This document shows, piece by piece, positions 1 to 15,575 of a stretch of DNA of 41,544 nucleotides (its first letter is position 1; each line of letters opens with the position of its first letter). The translations under genes were made by a program, and so were the position numbers. A model generated the notes under the pieces. It did not search any database, had not been told where the DNA came from, and was given only the letters and a program-made list of their open reading frames with translations. The DNA comes from Streptococcus sp. HMSC074B11 (GTDB lineage Bacteria > Bacillota > Bacilli > Lactobacillales > Streptococcaceae), in the NCBI RefSeq assembly GCF_001808705.1, contig NZ_KV794302.1, positions 6,814 to 48,357 of the forward strand. The letters are read 5' to 3'.

Positions 1-474
1 CAACATTTCTGTGTAAAGACTTGGAGTCAAGGCAACACCTGCCAATTGAGGAATGTTGTAGATAACGTAGTCTGTATTTGGTGCTGCTGCACTGATGTCG
101 TTCCAGTATTTAGCAACTGAGTACTCAGGCAAACGGAAGTAAATTGGTGGGATTGTTGCAATAGCATCTACCCCCAAGCTTTCAGCATGGCGAGCAAGTT
201 CCATACTGTCTTTAGTATTGTTGCAAGCCACATGAGCAATGATGGTCAATTTACCTTTAGCAACTGCCATGACTTCTTCCAAGATCAATTTGCGGTCTTC
301 TACGCTTTGGTAGATACATTCACCTGAAGAACCATTGACATAAAGCCCTTGAACACCTTTATCAATGAAGTATTGCACCAAGGCACGAGTACGTTCTGGG
401 CTTACTTCATCCGCATCATCATAACATGCGTAGAAGGCAGGAATGACACCTTCATATTTTTTTAAATCTGACAT
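1..474 (-). CDS. N-acetylneuraminate lyase, N-terminal part (cut by window edge)
   Basis: This is an aldolase of the DHDPS/NAL TIM-barrel family that cleaves N-acetylneuraminate to N-acetylmannosamine and pyruvate in the cytoplasm. Only the first 158 codons are present; the C-terminus, including the Schiff-base lysine, lies left of the window. Visible family signatures are the GSSGE motif (about residue 47, pyruvate-binding loop) and the YNIP motif (about residue 138) that supplies the catalytic tyrosine. The start at 474 is preceded by an AGGAG ribosome site. The gene has its own promoter (532-560) with a cre-like site and an upstream TGAAA-N4-TTTCA box, so it can be expressed separately from the yesL gene behind it. 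The product is certain at family level; the context with nanE, sialidases and importer points to sialic acid rather than dihydrodipicolinate. Confidence 0.93.
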   Translation of the reverse strand, partial: MSDLKKYEGVIPAFYACYDDADEVSPERTRALVQYFIDKGVQGLYVNGSSGECIYQSVEDRKLILEEVMAVAKGKLTIIAHVACNNTKDSMELARHAESLGVDAIATIPPIYFRLPEYSVAKYWNDISAAAPNTDYVIYNIPQLAGVALTPSLYTEML

Positions 475-531
475 AGATTTCTCCTAAGATTTCTTATTTT
501 CTGCTCTTGGCAGATGATTTTTTACTATTTT

Positions 532-560
532 AGTATACACCTTGTGAAAAGCGCTTTCAA
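532..560 (-). promoter_or_regulatory. Promoter of the lyase gene with overlapping cre-like site
   Basis: Read on the minus strand, TTGAAA (555-560) and TATACT (532-537) are separated by exactly 17 bp. The -35 lies inside a near-palindromic CcpA-type site, TGAAAAGCGCTTTCAA on the plus strand (545-560), so carbon-catabolite repression would block polymerase directly. It lies 58 bp upstream of the lyase start codon. Promoter and cre are inferred from sequence. Confidence 0.75.
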
Positions 561-616
561 TACATCTCAGCCACTTAGATTTTAATTTCTATTCATCTCC
601 CATAGCTTTTCTTGTT

Positions 617-630
617 TGAAAGTAGTTTCA
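617..630. promoter_or_regulatory. Putative NanR box 1 (lyase promoter)
   Basis: TGAAAGTAGTTTCA, with 5-bp inverted arms TGAAA/TTTCA around GTAG. Its near edge lies 80 bp from the -10 and 57 bp from the -35 of the lyase promoter, the same geometry as at nanE. The same box recurs at four other promoters in this locus. An upstream position fits an activator; the RpiR-type NanR of pneumococcus is the obvious candidate, by inference. Confidence 0.7.
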
Positions 631-638
631 TAACGTTT

Positions 639-1289
639 TCAATCTGCCTGATATTTAGCAAACAATTTTTCCATTAATCCAGCTTGGCAAAAAGCAAGAA
701 GGCCAAAGCCAAAAAGTAGAAATGCTGAACCACCAAGCACTAGAGTGAAGCCTGATAGATAGAGAAGCATCATGATTAATAAAATAATTGCGAACATCAA
801 GAAGAACCACACGAAGTTAAAGCTGACCAAAAGCAAGCCCTTTTGAAGAACTTCTTTCCAAGTCAAGTCATAGCGTGCTGCAATTGGATAGCTAGCCAAC
901 ATGACTAAGGTTAAAAATATCAGAATTCCTAAGCAAATAGCTTTAATGAGCTGGAAGCCTAGGCTGGTTTGCCCCCAGAATAGAGATAAGTCAACTACAC
1001 TGATCAGAAAAATTCCTAGTTCCAACAAACCTAACTGGAGACCTAATTTCAAATTTTGCTTAAAGGCTCTCATATAAGTTTTAAAAACAGGAACACGTCG
1101 ACTACTCTTAACTTCAAAGATTGTCTGATAGAGACTGATTTTCGCTACTCCGATCGTCACAATTGGCAAACAAGACACAACAAAGAGTAGATTAACCGTC
1201 ACAATATCTAAAACTTTCTCGCAAAAACGCATCAGAAAGTTATCCGTATCAAATGCCGCTTTTATCAATCCAGATCCTTTATGTGCCAT
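639..1289 (-). CDS. YesL-family (DUF624) membrane protein
   Basis: A 216-residue integral membrane protein with about five hydrophobic segments (roughly residues 27-48, 82-103, 112-135, 151-175, 180-204) and the short conserved N-terminal region of the YesL/DUF624 family. Members of this family usually sit in polysaccharide or sugar-uptake operons, and their biochemical role is not known. Here it follows the yhcH-like gene in the satABC operon, just ahead of the lyase promoter. The start at 1289 has a strong GGAGG site. No enzymatic motif is visible. Function in sialic-acid uptake is suggested only by position. Confidence 0.8.
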   Translation of the reverse strand: MAHKGSGLIKAAFDTDNFLMRFCEKVLDIVTVNLLFVVSCLPIVTIGVAKISLYQTIFEVKSSRRVPVFKTYMRAFKQNLKLGLQLGLLELGIFLISVVDLSLFWGQTSLGFQLIKAICLGILIFLTLVMLASYPIAARYDLTWKEVLQKGLLLVSFNFVWFFLMFAIILLIMMLLYLSGFTLVLGGSAFLLFGFGLLAFCQAGLMEKLFAKYQAD

Positions 1290-1309
1290 TGTTTGCTCCT
1301 CCTAACTGA

Positions 1310-1762
1310 CTAATCGATTAAAATTTTAAATAAATATTTGCGAACTTTATCTTCCATACCTGCATAACCATTAGGTTGATGAGGCTCCCCTGGGAAGAAA
1401 ACTGCAAAATTGTGATAACCCAACAAGAGTGGGTATTGTTCATGACAATGGACAAATCCTATATCGCTAGCTTCATCAAAGGCTACAGCCTCATCTTTGA
1501 CACGAGAACCATAGCTAGAGTACTCATGTCCTTCAACCAACAAATGCAAATCTGCATATTTTTTATGATGCTCAAAACGATCATTTTCTTCTTGGTTGAG
1601 AACATTTTCCTGCACAACTAGAAAGACCTTATCCCCATCAATCTCATATTTCCCAAGTTCAAAAGACTCTTTTCGATGCTCGTAGAGATAATCAATGGCC
1701 TTATCGAGATTTGGATGAATCCCTTTATAAAAGGTGATATTTTTTAAATCATCAAAAATCAT
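1310..1762 (-). CDS. YhcH/YjgK/YiaL-family cupin, NanQ-like sialic-acid anomerase candidate
   Basis: A 150-residue beta-barrel (cupin-like) protein of the YhcH family (DUF386). In E. coli the nan-operon member YhcH (NanQ) speeds anomer interconversion of N-acetylneuraminate, which suits a cell importing one anomer and using another. The C-terminal HxxYPLLLGYHNFAVFFPGEPHQP-like region carries the conserved His, Glu and His residues expected to bind the metal or substrate. I prefer the start at 1762 (MIFDDLKN), preceded by AAAGGAA at good distance; the longer reading from 1798 adds 12 residues unlike the family. It is downstream of the importer genes in the same direction, with a hairpin-rich gap at 1793-1881. 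Confidence 0.85.
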   Translation of the reverse strand: MIFDDLKNITFYKGIHPNLDKAIDYLYEHRKESFELGKYEIDGDKVFLVVQENVLNQEENDRFEHHKKYADLHLLVEGHEYSSYGSRVKDEAVAFDEASDIGFVHCHEQYPLLLGYHNFAVFFPGEPHQPNGYAGMEDKVRKYLFKILID

Positions 1763-1792
1763 AGTAATTTCCTTTACCTGATTGTTATCTTC

Positions 1793-1881
1793 AGACACAA
1801 AATGTCTAGCCAGTAAGTTTATAAGTGTCTAACAAAACTTCAAGAAGTAAGGAACTACTCTCCATTTTGTAGACACTTATA
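1793..1881. repeat. Nested inverted repeats between satC and yhcH
   Basis: A long inverted repeat pairs 1820-1837 with 1865-1881 (17 bp with one bulged base, core ATAAGTGTCTA/TAGACACTTAT) around a 27-nt loop. Next to it AGACA-CAAAA-TGTCT (1793-1807) forms a small hairpin. The word AGACAC or its complement recurs three times. There is no clear T-run, so I do not call it a terminator. It could be a processing or attenuation structure, or the remnant of a small mobile repeat; I do not recognise it as BOX. Confidence 0.55.
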
Positions 1882-1962
1882 TAGCCTATATTCTCTTAGT
1901 CTATCAACTATACTTCTGCATACTGATAAACAGATTGTACTATATTCAATTTTCGCAGAGTA

Positions 1963-2805
1963 CTATCCTTTGACAGCTCCCATAGTAATCCCTTGAGTGA
2001 AGGATTTTTGGAAGACAAGGAAGACCGTTACGATTGGCACAGCTGCAAGGGCAGCACCAGCCATGATCAAACCGTAGTTGGTTGCCATCTCGGCCTGCAT
2101 AGTTGCAACCCCGAGTGAGATGGTCAAGTTTTGACGTGAAGTCAACATTACCAATTGCATGAAGTAGTCATTCCAAGTATTGATGAAGGTAAAGATTGCA
2201 AGTGCTGCAAATCCTGGCTTCACGATAGGGAAGGCTACGCTCCAGAATGTACGAATCTCGCCACATCCATCGATTTTAGCAGATTCAAGCAATTCTGTAG
2301 GAATGTTTTCACTGAACTGTTTCATGAGGAAGACCCCAAATGGCCATCCGATTAACGGTAAGATAACTGCCCAAAGAGTGTCGTGGATTCCCATAAAGTT
2401 AACGATACGTACCAATGGTACAAGGACAACTTGTTTTGGAAGGGCCATGGCAGCGATGAAGATTGCAAAGAGAATGCGTTGTCCATAGAAACGTTTCTTA
2501 GCCAAGACATAACCCGCTAGTGAAGAGGTTGCACAAACCAAGAACATCGTTACTAAAGAAATGAACACTGAGTTCCACATCCATTGCAAGGCTGGGTTTT
2601 GCACCATCAATTGTTGGAAGTTCTCCATGGTTGGAGCTTTAGGGAACCATTGTGGTGGAATCATAATGGTATCTGGTTGTGATTTGAATGCACCTGTCAA
2701 GATCCAGTAGAATGGGAAGATAAACAGTACAGTCAACAAGAGCAAAATGATTGTTGAAATAACAGTAAAGGCTGTTAATGGTTTCTTTTGTTGTGTAGGT
2801 TGCAT
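1963..2805 (-). CDS. satC: Sialic-acid ABC transporter permease (MalG type)
   Basis: A 280-residue inner-membrane permease of the CUT1 (MalG-like) carbohydrate importer family with six predicted membrane segments, the first at about residues 16-35. The cytoplasmic EAA loop that docks the ATPase is visible around residues 171-190 (ELLESAKIDGCGE, then P-I-V-K-P). It pairs with the permease just upstream (15-bp gap) and the lipoprotein SatA. No ATPase gene is present here; CUT1 importers in streptococci commonly share the MsmK ATPase encoded elsewhere. The start at 2805 has an AAAGGAG site. Specificity for sialic acid rests on operon context and resemblance to the pneumococcal SatABC system; which permease is called B or C is less certain. 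Confidence 0.88.
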   Translation of the reverse strand: MQPTQQKKPLTAFTVISTIILLLLTVLFIFPFYWILTGAFKSQPDTIMIPPQWFPKAPTMENFQQLMVQNPALQWMWNSVFISLVTMFLVCATSSLAGYVLAKKRFYGQRILFAIFIAAMALPKQVVLVPLVRIVNFMGIHDTLWAVILPLIGWPFGVFLMKQFSENIPTELLESAKIDGCGEIRTFWSVAFPIVKPGFAALAIFTFINTWNDYFMQLVMLTSRQNLTISLGVATMQAEMATNYGLIMAGAALAAVPIVTVFLVFQKSFTQGITMGAVKG

Positions 2806-2820
2806 AGCTGTCTCCTTTCC

Positions 2821-3708
2821 TTAGTATTCTACATCGTTTCCGAGGATCTTGAATTGAGCGAAGCTGACAAGGGCAATCATAACTGCCAAGAATACACCAA
2901 TAGTATTGGCATAGCCATATTCAGTCAATTGGAAGGCTTTTTCGTAGAGGTAGTACATAAGTGTACTTGTTGAGTAGTTTGGACCACCAGATGTCAACAA
3001 TTGAATCAAGGCGAAACATTGGAATGAGTTGATGGTTGTAATGATTGCGATATAAAGAGTTGTTGGAAGAAGGCTTGGCCATTTAATCTTCCAGAATACT
3101 TGGAACTCAGTCGCACCGTCAACACGCGCTGCTTCTACAAGTGAGTTATCAATATTACCCATTGCAGCGATGTAAAGAATGATTGGTTGACCAACTGATG
3201 TTGTCAAGAGAATAATCATAATCGCCATCAAAGCCCAGTTTTTATCTCCCAACCAAGAAATGTTTTGGCTGATGATATGGCTTGACTTAAGCACGAAGTT
3301 CAAAATACCTGATAGTGGATCGTAGATCCATTTCCATACTACTGTTACGGCAACACTACCTGTTACTACAGGAAGGAAGAATACGAAACGATAGAAAGAT
3401 CTAGCAACGGCATTTTGTTGGTAAGTTTGTGATGCTACAAAGAGCGAGAAGAGTACAACGACTGGTACAGACCCAATAACCAAGATTACGGTATTAATCA
3501 AAGATTTTGTAAAGACAGGGTCTTTAAACATACGAATGTAGTTGTCCAAGCCAACAAACTCAAAGCTTGTCATCGAGTAGTTAAAGAAACTTGTGATGAA
3601 GCCCATGATCATTGGAGCTAAAACGAAGACGGTAAAGAAGATTAATACTGGTGCTAGGAATGCGTAGGAAATAATAGTTTCCCGCATGCGAATTTTATTG
3701 ATTTTCAC
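2821..3708 (-). CDS. satB: Sialic-acid ABC transporter permease (MalF type)
   Basis: A 295-residue CUT1 permease with about six membrane segments starting near residue 12 of the chosen frame, and the EAA motif (SLVEAARVDGATEFQ) near residue 190. It forms the membrane channel with SatC. I choose the GTG at 3708 as start: GAGGTG lies six bases upstream. The open frame extends to 3774 but adds 22 charged residues with no homologous feel and no ribosome site. A GC-rich hairpin (3854-3900) separates it from satA, which likely makes permease levels lower than binding-protein levels. Confidence 0.88.
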   Translation of the reverse strand: MKINKIRMRETIISYAFLAPVLIFFTVFVLAPMIMGFITSFFNYSMTSFEFVGLDNYIRMFKDPVFTKSLINTVILVIGSVPVVVLFSLFVASQTYQQNAVARSFYRFVFFLPVVTGSVAVTVVWKWIYDPLSGILNFVLKSSHIISQNISWLGDKNWALMAIMIILLTTSVGQPIILYIAAMGNIDNSLVEAARVDGATEFQVFWKIKWPSLLPTTLYIAIITTINSFQCFALIQLLTSGGPNYSTSTLMYYLYEKAFQLTEYGYANTIGVFLAVMIALVSFAQFKILGNDVEY

Positions 3709-3853
3709 AGTCGGCACCTCACTTTCACATAGTTTTGTTTTTTTGACTGTTATCTGACCCTGATCTAAAATCAAAATGAAATTTTTCTAAGATTCGTCAA
3801 TGTAAAAACTTCATTTTAATTTTGACCTGTCAGTTGCTTCTATTTCAAACAAA

Positions 3854-3900
3854 AGTCCCCCTTTTCATACACAGATATGCTCAGGGAAAAGGGGGGAACT
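3854..3900 (-). terminator. Intergenic hairpin between satA and satB (attenuator or mRNA stabiliser)
   Basis: 3854-3866 pairs with 3886-3900 (CCCCC TTTTC against GAAAA GGGGGG) across a 19-nt loop. On the transcribed strand it is followed by ACTTTTG, a poor T-run, so read-through to satB is expected. Such hairpins after the binding-protein gene typically protect its mRNA and reduce downstream permease expression. Confidence 0.65.
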
Positions 3901-3920
3901 CAGTTTTTATTTAGGGCTTA

Positions 3921-5333
<1,413 letters not shown>

Positions 5334-5363
5334 TCAACCACTCTCCTCGTTTTTTATATTGTG

Positions 5364-6062
5364 TTATTTAAGACCCGCAACAAATCGTTCCGTGATCTCT
5401 TTTGGTCTAGTAATAGCGCCACCAACTACGATACCTCGCACCCCGTAACCTAGGATTTGCTTAGCTTGTTCTGGTGTGTGAATCTTACCTTCGGCGATGA
5501 CGTCCACCCCTGCGTCGCAGAGTTTCTTGATGAGTTCAAAGTCTGGCCCGTCCACTTTTGGACTGTAAGAAGTGTAACCTGACAAGGTTGTTCCAACAAA
5601 GTCAATTCCCGCTTCAACTGCTGTTAGACCTTCCTCAAAGGTACTTGTGTCAGCCATCAAGAGTTGATTTGGATATTTTTCTTTGATTTGGCGGATAAAT
5701 TCTTGGATCTCTAAACCATCATGACGTTCACGTTTGGTACAGTCAAGAGCAATGACTTCGATGTCAAGAGCTGCTAGTTCATCTACCTCTCTCATAGTCG
5801 CTGTGATGAATGGTTCCTGTGGTGGATAATCACGTTTAATAATTCCTATAATCGGAAGTTTAGTGACCTCTTTAATCTCCTTAATATCTCGAACACTGTT
5901 TGCTCGGATACCGACTGCACCACCTTGTTCAGCTGCTTTCACCAACAAGGGGATAACTCCTCCCGCTTCTGTGTAAAGCGGTTCATGAGGAAGTGCCTGA
6001 CAAGAAACGATGATTCCATCTTTGATTTGTTCAATCAAGGCTTCTTTACTAATTTGTGGCAT
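5364..6062 (-). CDS. nanE: N-acetylmannosamine-6-phosphate 2-epimerase
   Basis: Converts ManNAc-6-P to GlcNAc-6-P, the step joining sialic-acid breakdown to amino-sugar metabolism. It is a TIM-barrel protein with the NanE signatures: GIIKRDYP (catalytic Lys about 65), [11 protein letters not shown] (about 122-132), GTTLSGYT (about 175-182) and VIAEGKI with the catalytic Glu, then [11 protein letters not shown] as the phosphate-binding glycine loop. The usual family length is about 230; here 232. I choose ATG 6062: AGGAGG (6070-6075) is 7 bases upstream, while the TTG at 6065 is too close. It heads the nanE-satABC-yhcH-yesL run, under a promoter with a cre-like site and a putative NanR box. 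No terminator separates it from satA. Confidence 0.95.
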   Translation of the reverse strand: MPQISKEALIEQIKDGIIVSCQALPHEPLYTEAGGVIPLLVKAAEQGGAVGIRANSVRDIKEIKEVTKLPIIGIIKRDYPPQEPFITATMREVDELAALDIEVIALDCTKRERHDGLEIQEFIRQIKEKYPNQLLMADTSTFEEGLTAVEAGIDFVGTTLSGYTSYSPKVDGPDFELIKKLCDAGVDVIAEGKIHTPEQAKQILGYGVRGIVVGGAITRPKEITERFVAGLK

Positions 6063-6102
6063 CAACTTTCCTCCTTTTCTTTTCCTTTGTGTTTATGTGA
6101 CT

Positions 6103-6131
6103 ATTATAACTTATTATTAAAGCGCTTTCAA
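6103..6131 (-). promoter_or_regulatory. nanE promoter with cre-like site over the -35
   Basis: TTGAAA (6126-6131), 17 bp, TATAAT (6103-6108) on the minus strand. The -35 is embedded in a cre-like palindrome with core AAAGCGCTTT (6116-6131). The architecture is the same as that of the lyase promoter. Confidence 0.8.
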
Positions 6132-6187
6132 TAACTTGTGCTAGAATAGATTGGAGTTTCAAAACAATTTTATGCAACAGTTTCTTC

Positions 6188-6201
6188 TGAAAGTAGTTTC
6201 A
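6188..6201. promoter_or_regulatory. Putative NanR box 2 (nanE promoter, possibly divergent)
   Basis: TGAAAGTAGTTTCA, identical to box 1. Its near edge is 80 bp from the nanE -10 and 57 bp from its -35. On the other side its far edge is 78 bp from a TATAAT on the plus strand (6279-6284), so it could also serve the gene at 6318. Confidence 0.72.
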
Positions 6202-6278
6202 GGGACCTTGTGATTTGAATATTCTATAGGGATTTATTATACCGATTGAATCACTCTATCTTTTTTTACAAAAAAGTG

Positions 6279-6284
6279 TATAAT
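6279..6284 (+). promoter_or_regulatory. -10 hexamer of the plus-strand gene at 6318
   Basis: TATAAT preceded by TG; the expected start of transcription is near 6291, 27 bases before the ATG. The -35 position (6256-6261, CTATCT) is poor, which fits an activator-dependent promoter. A second TATAAT at 6294-6299 is a weaker alternative. Confidence 0.5.
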
Positions 6285-6317
6285 AAAATCAATTATAATG
6301 ATTGGAAGTGATTTATA

Positions 6318-7172
6318 ATGGATGAACTAAAAAAAGTTATTATAGATTTAATTGGCAACGACGCTGTGGATTCTTTCCTCCAACAATTTCCTAACTATTT
6401 TGCAAATATACAAAATAATCCCTATTTTTTAAATATAGCTACAGGATTGATTGTCAACGCTATTTGGCAAGCTTTTCAAAATAAAAATGGTGATTTTAAG
6501 GTTAACGATGTAATTTTAGAGGAAAAAATTGTTCACAAAAAAGACGTAGTAGCTTCAATACCTCTAGGAAATTATGCATCACTTCCAAAGGGGAATCACA
6601 CTTTTCCATATTTTGCTTTTTCAGAAATAGGTAATCTTCAATTCACTACAAATCAAAACACAAAATTGAAAAATGTGAAATTAATTTATTCAATAGATGA
6701 TCAACTTGAAAACACCGATAACATTGAAAATTTGACTAATATACTTAAATTTGAAAAATTAAAGAAAAAAAGTAAGAAAAATGAAAAAATTTTTCGTTCC
6801 GATTGCCCACTAGTATTCTCGTCTGAAAATGAATTTCGAATAAAAAATTTTCTTGTCTGCGTAGATGCAGGAAAAAAAGGCTATGATTGTTTTGTCATTC
6901 AAACATTTCAGGCAGCACTACTCGAATATTTCGTATCATGTAAAATTAATTCCAATTTAGAGTGTGAAAATTTCGGAGTTATATTCCCTGTAGATCCATT
7001 AAAGAATAGATTCAAAATGCAACATAGAATTATACGATTAAATAATTTGGATTCACTGGTAGATGATTTTATCATTGAGGGGAATGCCTACAAAACTGGA
7101 ATACATACGGTTCATTTTAAAAATTTTGTAAAATTTTTTTACGACGCATATAACTTTCAAAAATATGAATAA
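6318..7172 (+). CDS. Unrecognised 284-residue protein (orphan gene within the nan locus)
   Basis: I do not recognise the family. The protein is soluble in character, rich in Asn, Lys, Phe and Ile, without a signal peptide or a long membrane segment; residues 35-55 (NPYFLNIATGLIVNAIWQAF) are only moderately hydrophobic. A lysine-rich stretch lies near residues 147-158. No nuclease, kinase or DNA-binding motif is evident. It is the only plus-strand gene in the first 32 kb, is visibly more AT-rich than its neighbours and ends at a bidirectional terminator, all consistent with a recent insertion between nanE and the sialidases. The ATG at 6318 has a weak GGAAGTGA site. It has a -10 at 6279 and may share the nanE regulatory box. 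Confidence 0.75.
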   Translation: MDELKKVIIDLIGNDAVDSFLQQFPNYFANIQNNPYFLNIATGLIVNAIWQAFQNKNGDFKVNDVILEEKIVHKKDVVASIPLGNYASLPKGNHTFPYFAFSEIGNLQFTTNQNTKLKNVKLIYSIDDQLENTDNIENLTNILKFEKLKKKSKKNEKIFRSDCPLVFSSENEFRIKNFLVCVDAGKKGYDCFVIQTFQAALLEYFVSCKINSNLECENFGVIFPVDPLKNRFKMQHRIIRLNNLDSLVDDFIIEGNAYKTGIHTVHFKNFVKFFYDAYNFQKYE

Positions 7173-7177
7173 TTTAA

Positions 7178-7213
7178 AAAGAGGTAGTGTGATTTTATTC
7201 CCATTACCTCTTT
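7178..7213. terminator. Bidirectional terminator between the orphan gene and sialidase 1
   Basis: AAAGAGGTAGTG (7178-7189) pairs with CATTACCTCTTT (7202-7213) across a 12-nt loop. T-rich tracts follow on both strands. It ends both converging genes. Confidence 0.85.
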
Positions 7214-7249
7214 CTATTTTTATAAAGTCAAATGATTAGAATTATTTTC

Positions 7250-10525
<3,276 letters not shown>

Positions 10526-10642
10526 TCATCTGACTAAATGACAAAAATTACTTTTTCACGAAGGGTTACACTCGCTCTTTCAAATTTTCTCTCACTTAAC
10601 GATCAACAATCTATCATCATGCCATCGTTAACTAGAGTCTCC

Positions 10643-10652
10643 TACTCCTTTC
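10643..10652 (-). promoter_or_regulatory. SD-like GAAAGGAGTA near the 5' end of the sialidase 1 mRNA
   Basis: About 12 nt after the predicted transcription start (near 10664), with no start codon at usable distance and about 175 nt before the real start. It resembles the STAB-SD mRNA stabiliser of Bacillus cry3A. It is conserved at the same place before sialidase 2. Confidence 0.45.
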
Positions 10653-10670
10653 AAATTTTATCTTATTCTC

Positions 10671-10699
10671 ATTATATAATAAATTTCTCTATTTTAAGA
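10671..10699 (-). promoter_or_regulatory. Sialidase 1 promoter (weak -35)
   Basis: TATAAT (10671-10676), with only TCTTAA at the -35 position 17 bp upstream. It is placed by its identical distance (80 bp) from the putative NanR box and by near-identity with the sialidase 2 promoter. The poor -35 predicts dependence on an activator. Confidence 0.7.
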
Positions 10700-10755
10700 T
10701 AGATGAATATAGAACAGATTTTACTTTCAGTTTTAGAAATATAAAATTGGACATT

Positions 10756-10769
10756 TGAAACTACTTTCG
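10756..10769. promoter_or_regulatory. Putative NanR box 3 (sialidase 1)
   Basis: TGAAACTACTTTCG, one mismatch in the right arm, in the opposite orientation to boxes 1 and 2. Near edge exactly 80 bp from the -10. Confidence 0.65.
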
Positions 10770-10843
10770 GACGCTTTGGATTTTTCTAACATAAAATTGC
10801 TTCATCCAGTTGAATCGTTTTTTAATGAACTTTATCTCAAACT

Positions 10844-10996
10844 TATACTCAATGAAAATCAAAGAGCAAACTATGAAGATAGCCGCAGGTTGCTCAAAAC
10901 ACCGTTTTGAGGTTGTGGATAGAACTGACGAAGGCAGTAACATATATACGGTAAGGCGAAGCTGACGTGGTTTGAAGAGATTTTCGAAGAGTATTA
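10844..10996 (-). repeat. BOX element (boxA-boxB-boxC), minus orientation
   Basis: About 153 bp running from TATACTCAATGAAAATC to GAAGAGTATTA. It contains the motif ACGGTAAGGCGAAGCTGACG characteristic of boxA, a central region (boxB) and the GCCGCAGGTTGCTC stem of boxC. The length suits one A, one B and one C subunit. BOX elements are non-autonomous repeats of pneumococcus and relatives. It sits between the sialidase 1 promoter and the sialidase 2 terminator. Confidence 0.85.
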
Positions 10997-11023
10997 ACTA
11001 TTTGACTCCTGATTTATCTAGAT

Positions 11024-11060
11024 CAAAAAGGCCGTAACTAGTTCTAGTCACGACCCTTTC
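11024..11060 (-). terminator. Terminator of sialidase 2
   Basis: On the minus strand AAAGGGTCGTGACTAG pairs with CTAGTTACGGCCTTT through a 2-nt tip, followed by TTTTTGATC. It lies 47 bp after the stop codon. Confidence 0.85.
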
Positions 11061-11107
11061 TAATATAAGATCAAATTTCTCTATGAATTTCGTTAGTTTT
11101 AACTATT

Positions 11108-15253
<4,146 letters not shown>

Positions 15254-15382
15254 TTAAAATTTTTAGCCTTTCAGACTAGCTGCAAATAAGAAACTGTATT
15301 ATTGAATGAAATTGCCATTCTTTGTAGATGAAATGCTGTTGCTCTTTTATAAATTCCATGTTAAAAGATTCGCAACTAGCTA

Positions 15383-15392
15383 TACTCCTTTC
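15383..15392 (-). promoter_or_regulatory. SD-like GAAAGGAGTA near the 5' end of the sialidase 2 mRNA
   Basis: Same sequence and same distance (about 12 nt) from the predicted transcription start (near 15404) as in sialidase 1; about 178 nt before the true start codon. The following frame from a TTG closes after four codons, so translation is not its likely purpose. Confidence 0.45.
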
Positions 15393-15410
15393 ACATTTTA
15401 TCTTAATCAT

Positions 15411-15439
15411 ATTATATAATAAATATTCTAAATTTTAGA
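15411..15439 (-). promoter_or_regulatory. Sialidase 2 promoter (weak -35)
   Basis: TATAAT (15411-15416) with TCTAAA 17 bp upstream. It matches the sialidase 1 promoter in sequence around the -10 and in the first 30 transcribed bases. Confidence 0.7.
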
Positions 15440-15495
15440 CTTTATAATCTATAATAGATTCTACTTTCAAAGATATTTAGAAGTTTCAAACTACC

Positions 15496-15509
15496 TGAAA
15501 CTACTTTCT
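15496..15509. promoter_or_regulatory. Putative NanR box 4 (sialidase 2), with an extra half repeat
   Basis: TGAAACTACTTTCT, near edge exactly 80 bp from the -10. An additional CAAACTAC lies 11 bp away (15488-15494 region), giving a direct repeat spaced by one helical turn, which might strengthen binding. Confidence 0.65.
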
Positions 15510-15530
15510 CATTATCTGGATCACATAAAG

Positions 15531-15569
15531 AAAAACCTGTAGTTTATTCGAAACTACAGAGCTTTTTTT
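15531..15569. terminator. Bidirectional terminator after the esterase gene
   Basis: CTGTAGTTT (15537-15545) pairs with AAACTACAG (15551-15559) around a 5-nt loop. A T-run follows on the plus strand, and GTTTTTC on the minus strand, where the esterase gene ends. Confidence 0.85.
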
Positions 15570-15575
15570 CAATTT

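Noticed and set aside
1376..1621. Plus-strand 81-codon frame opposite the yhcH-like gene
   Set aside because: Shadow of a well-conserved protein on the other strand; no ribosome site.
3709..3774. N-terminal extension of the MalF-type permease
   Set aside because: No ribosome site before 3774 and no membrane or family character; GAGGTG precedes the GTG at 3708.
10761..10943. 60-codon minus-strand open frame upstream of sialidase 1
   Set aside because: It runs across the BOX element and the putative NanR box; no ribosome site or protein-like composition.
15537..15559. GTAGTTT...AAACTAC as a sixth NanR box
   Set aside because: It is the stem of the esterase terminator; arms are further apart, lack TGAAA/TTTCA spacing and no promoter lies at 80 bp.
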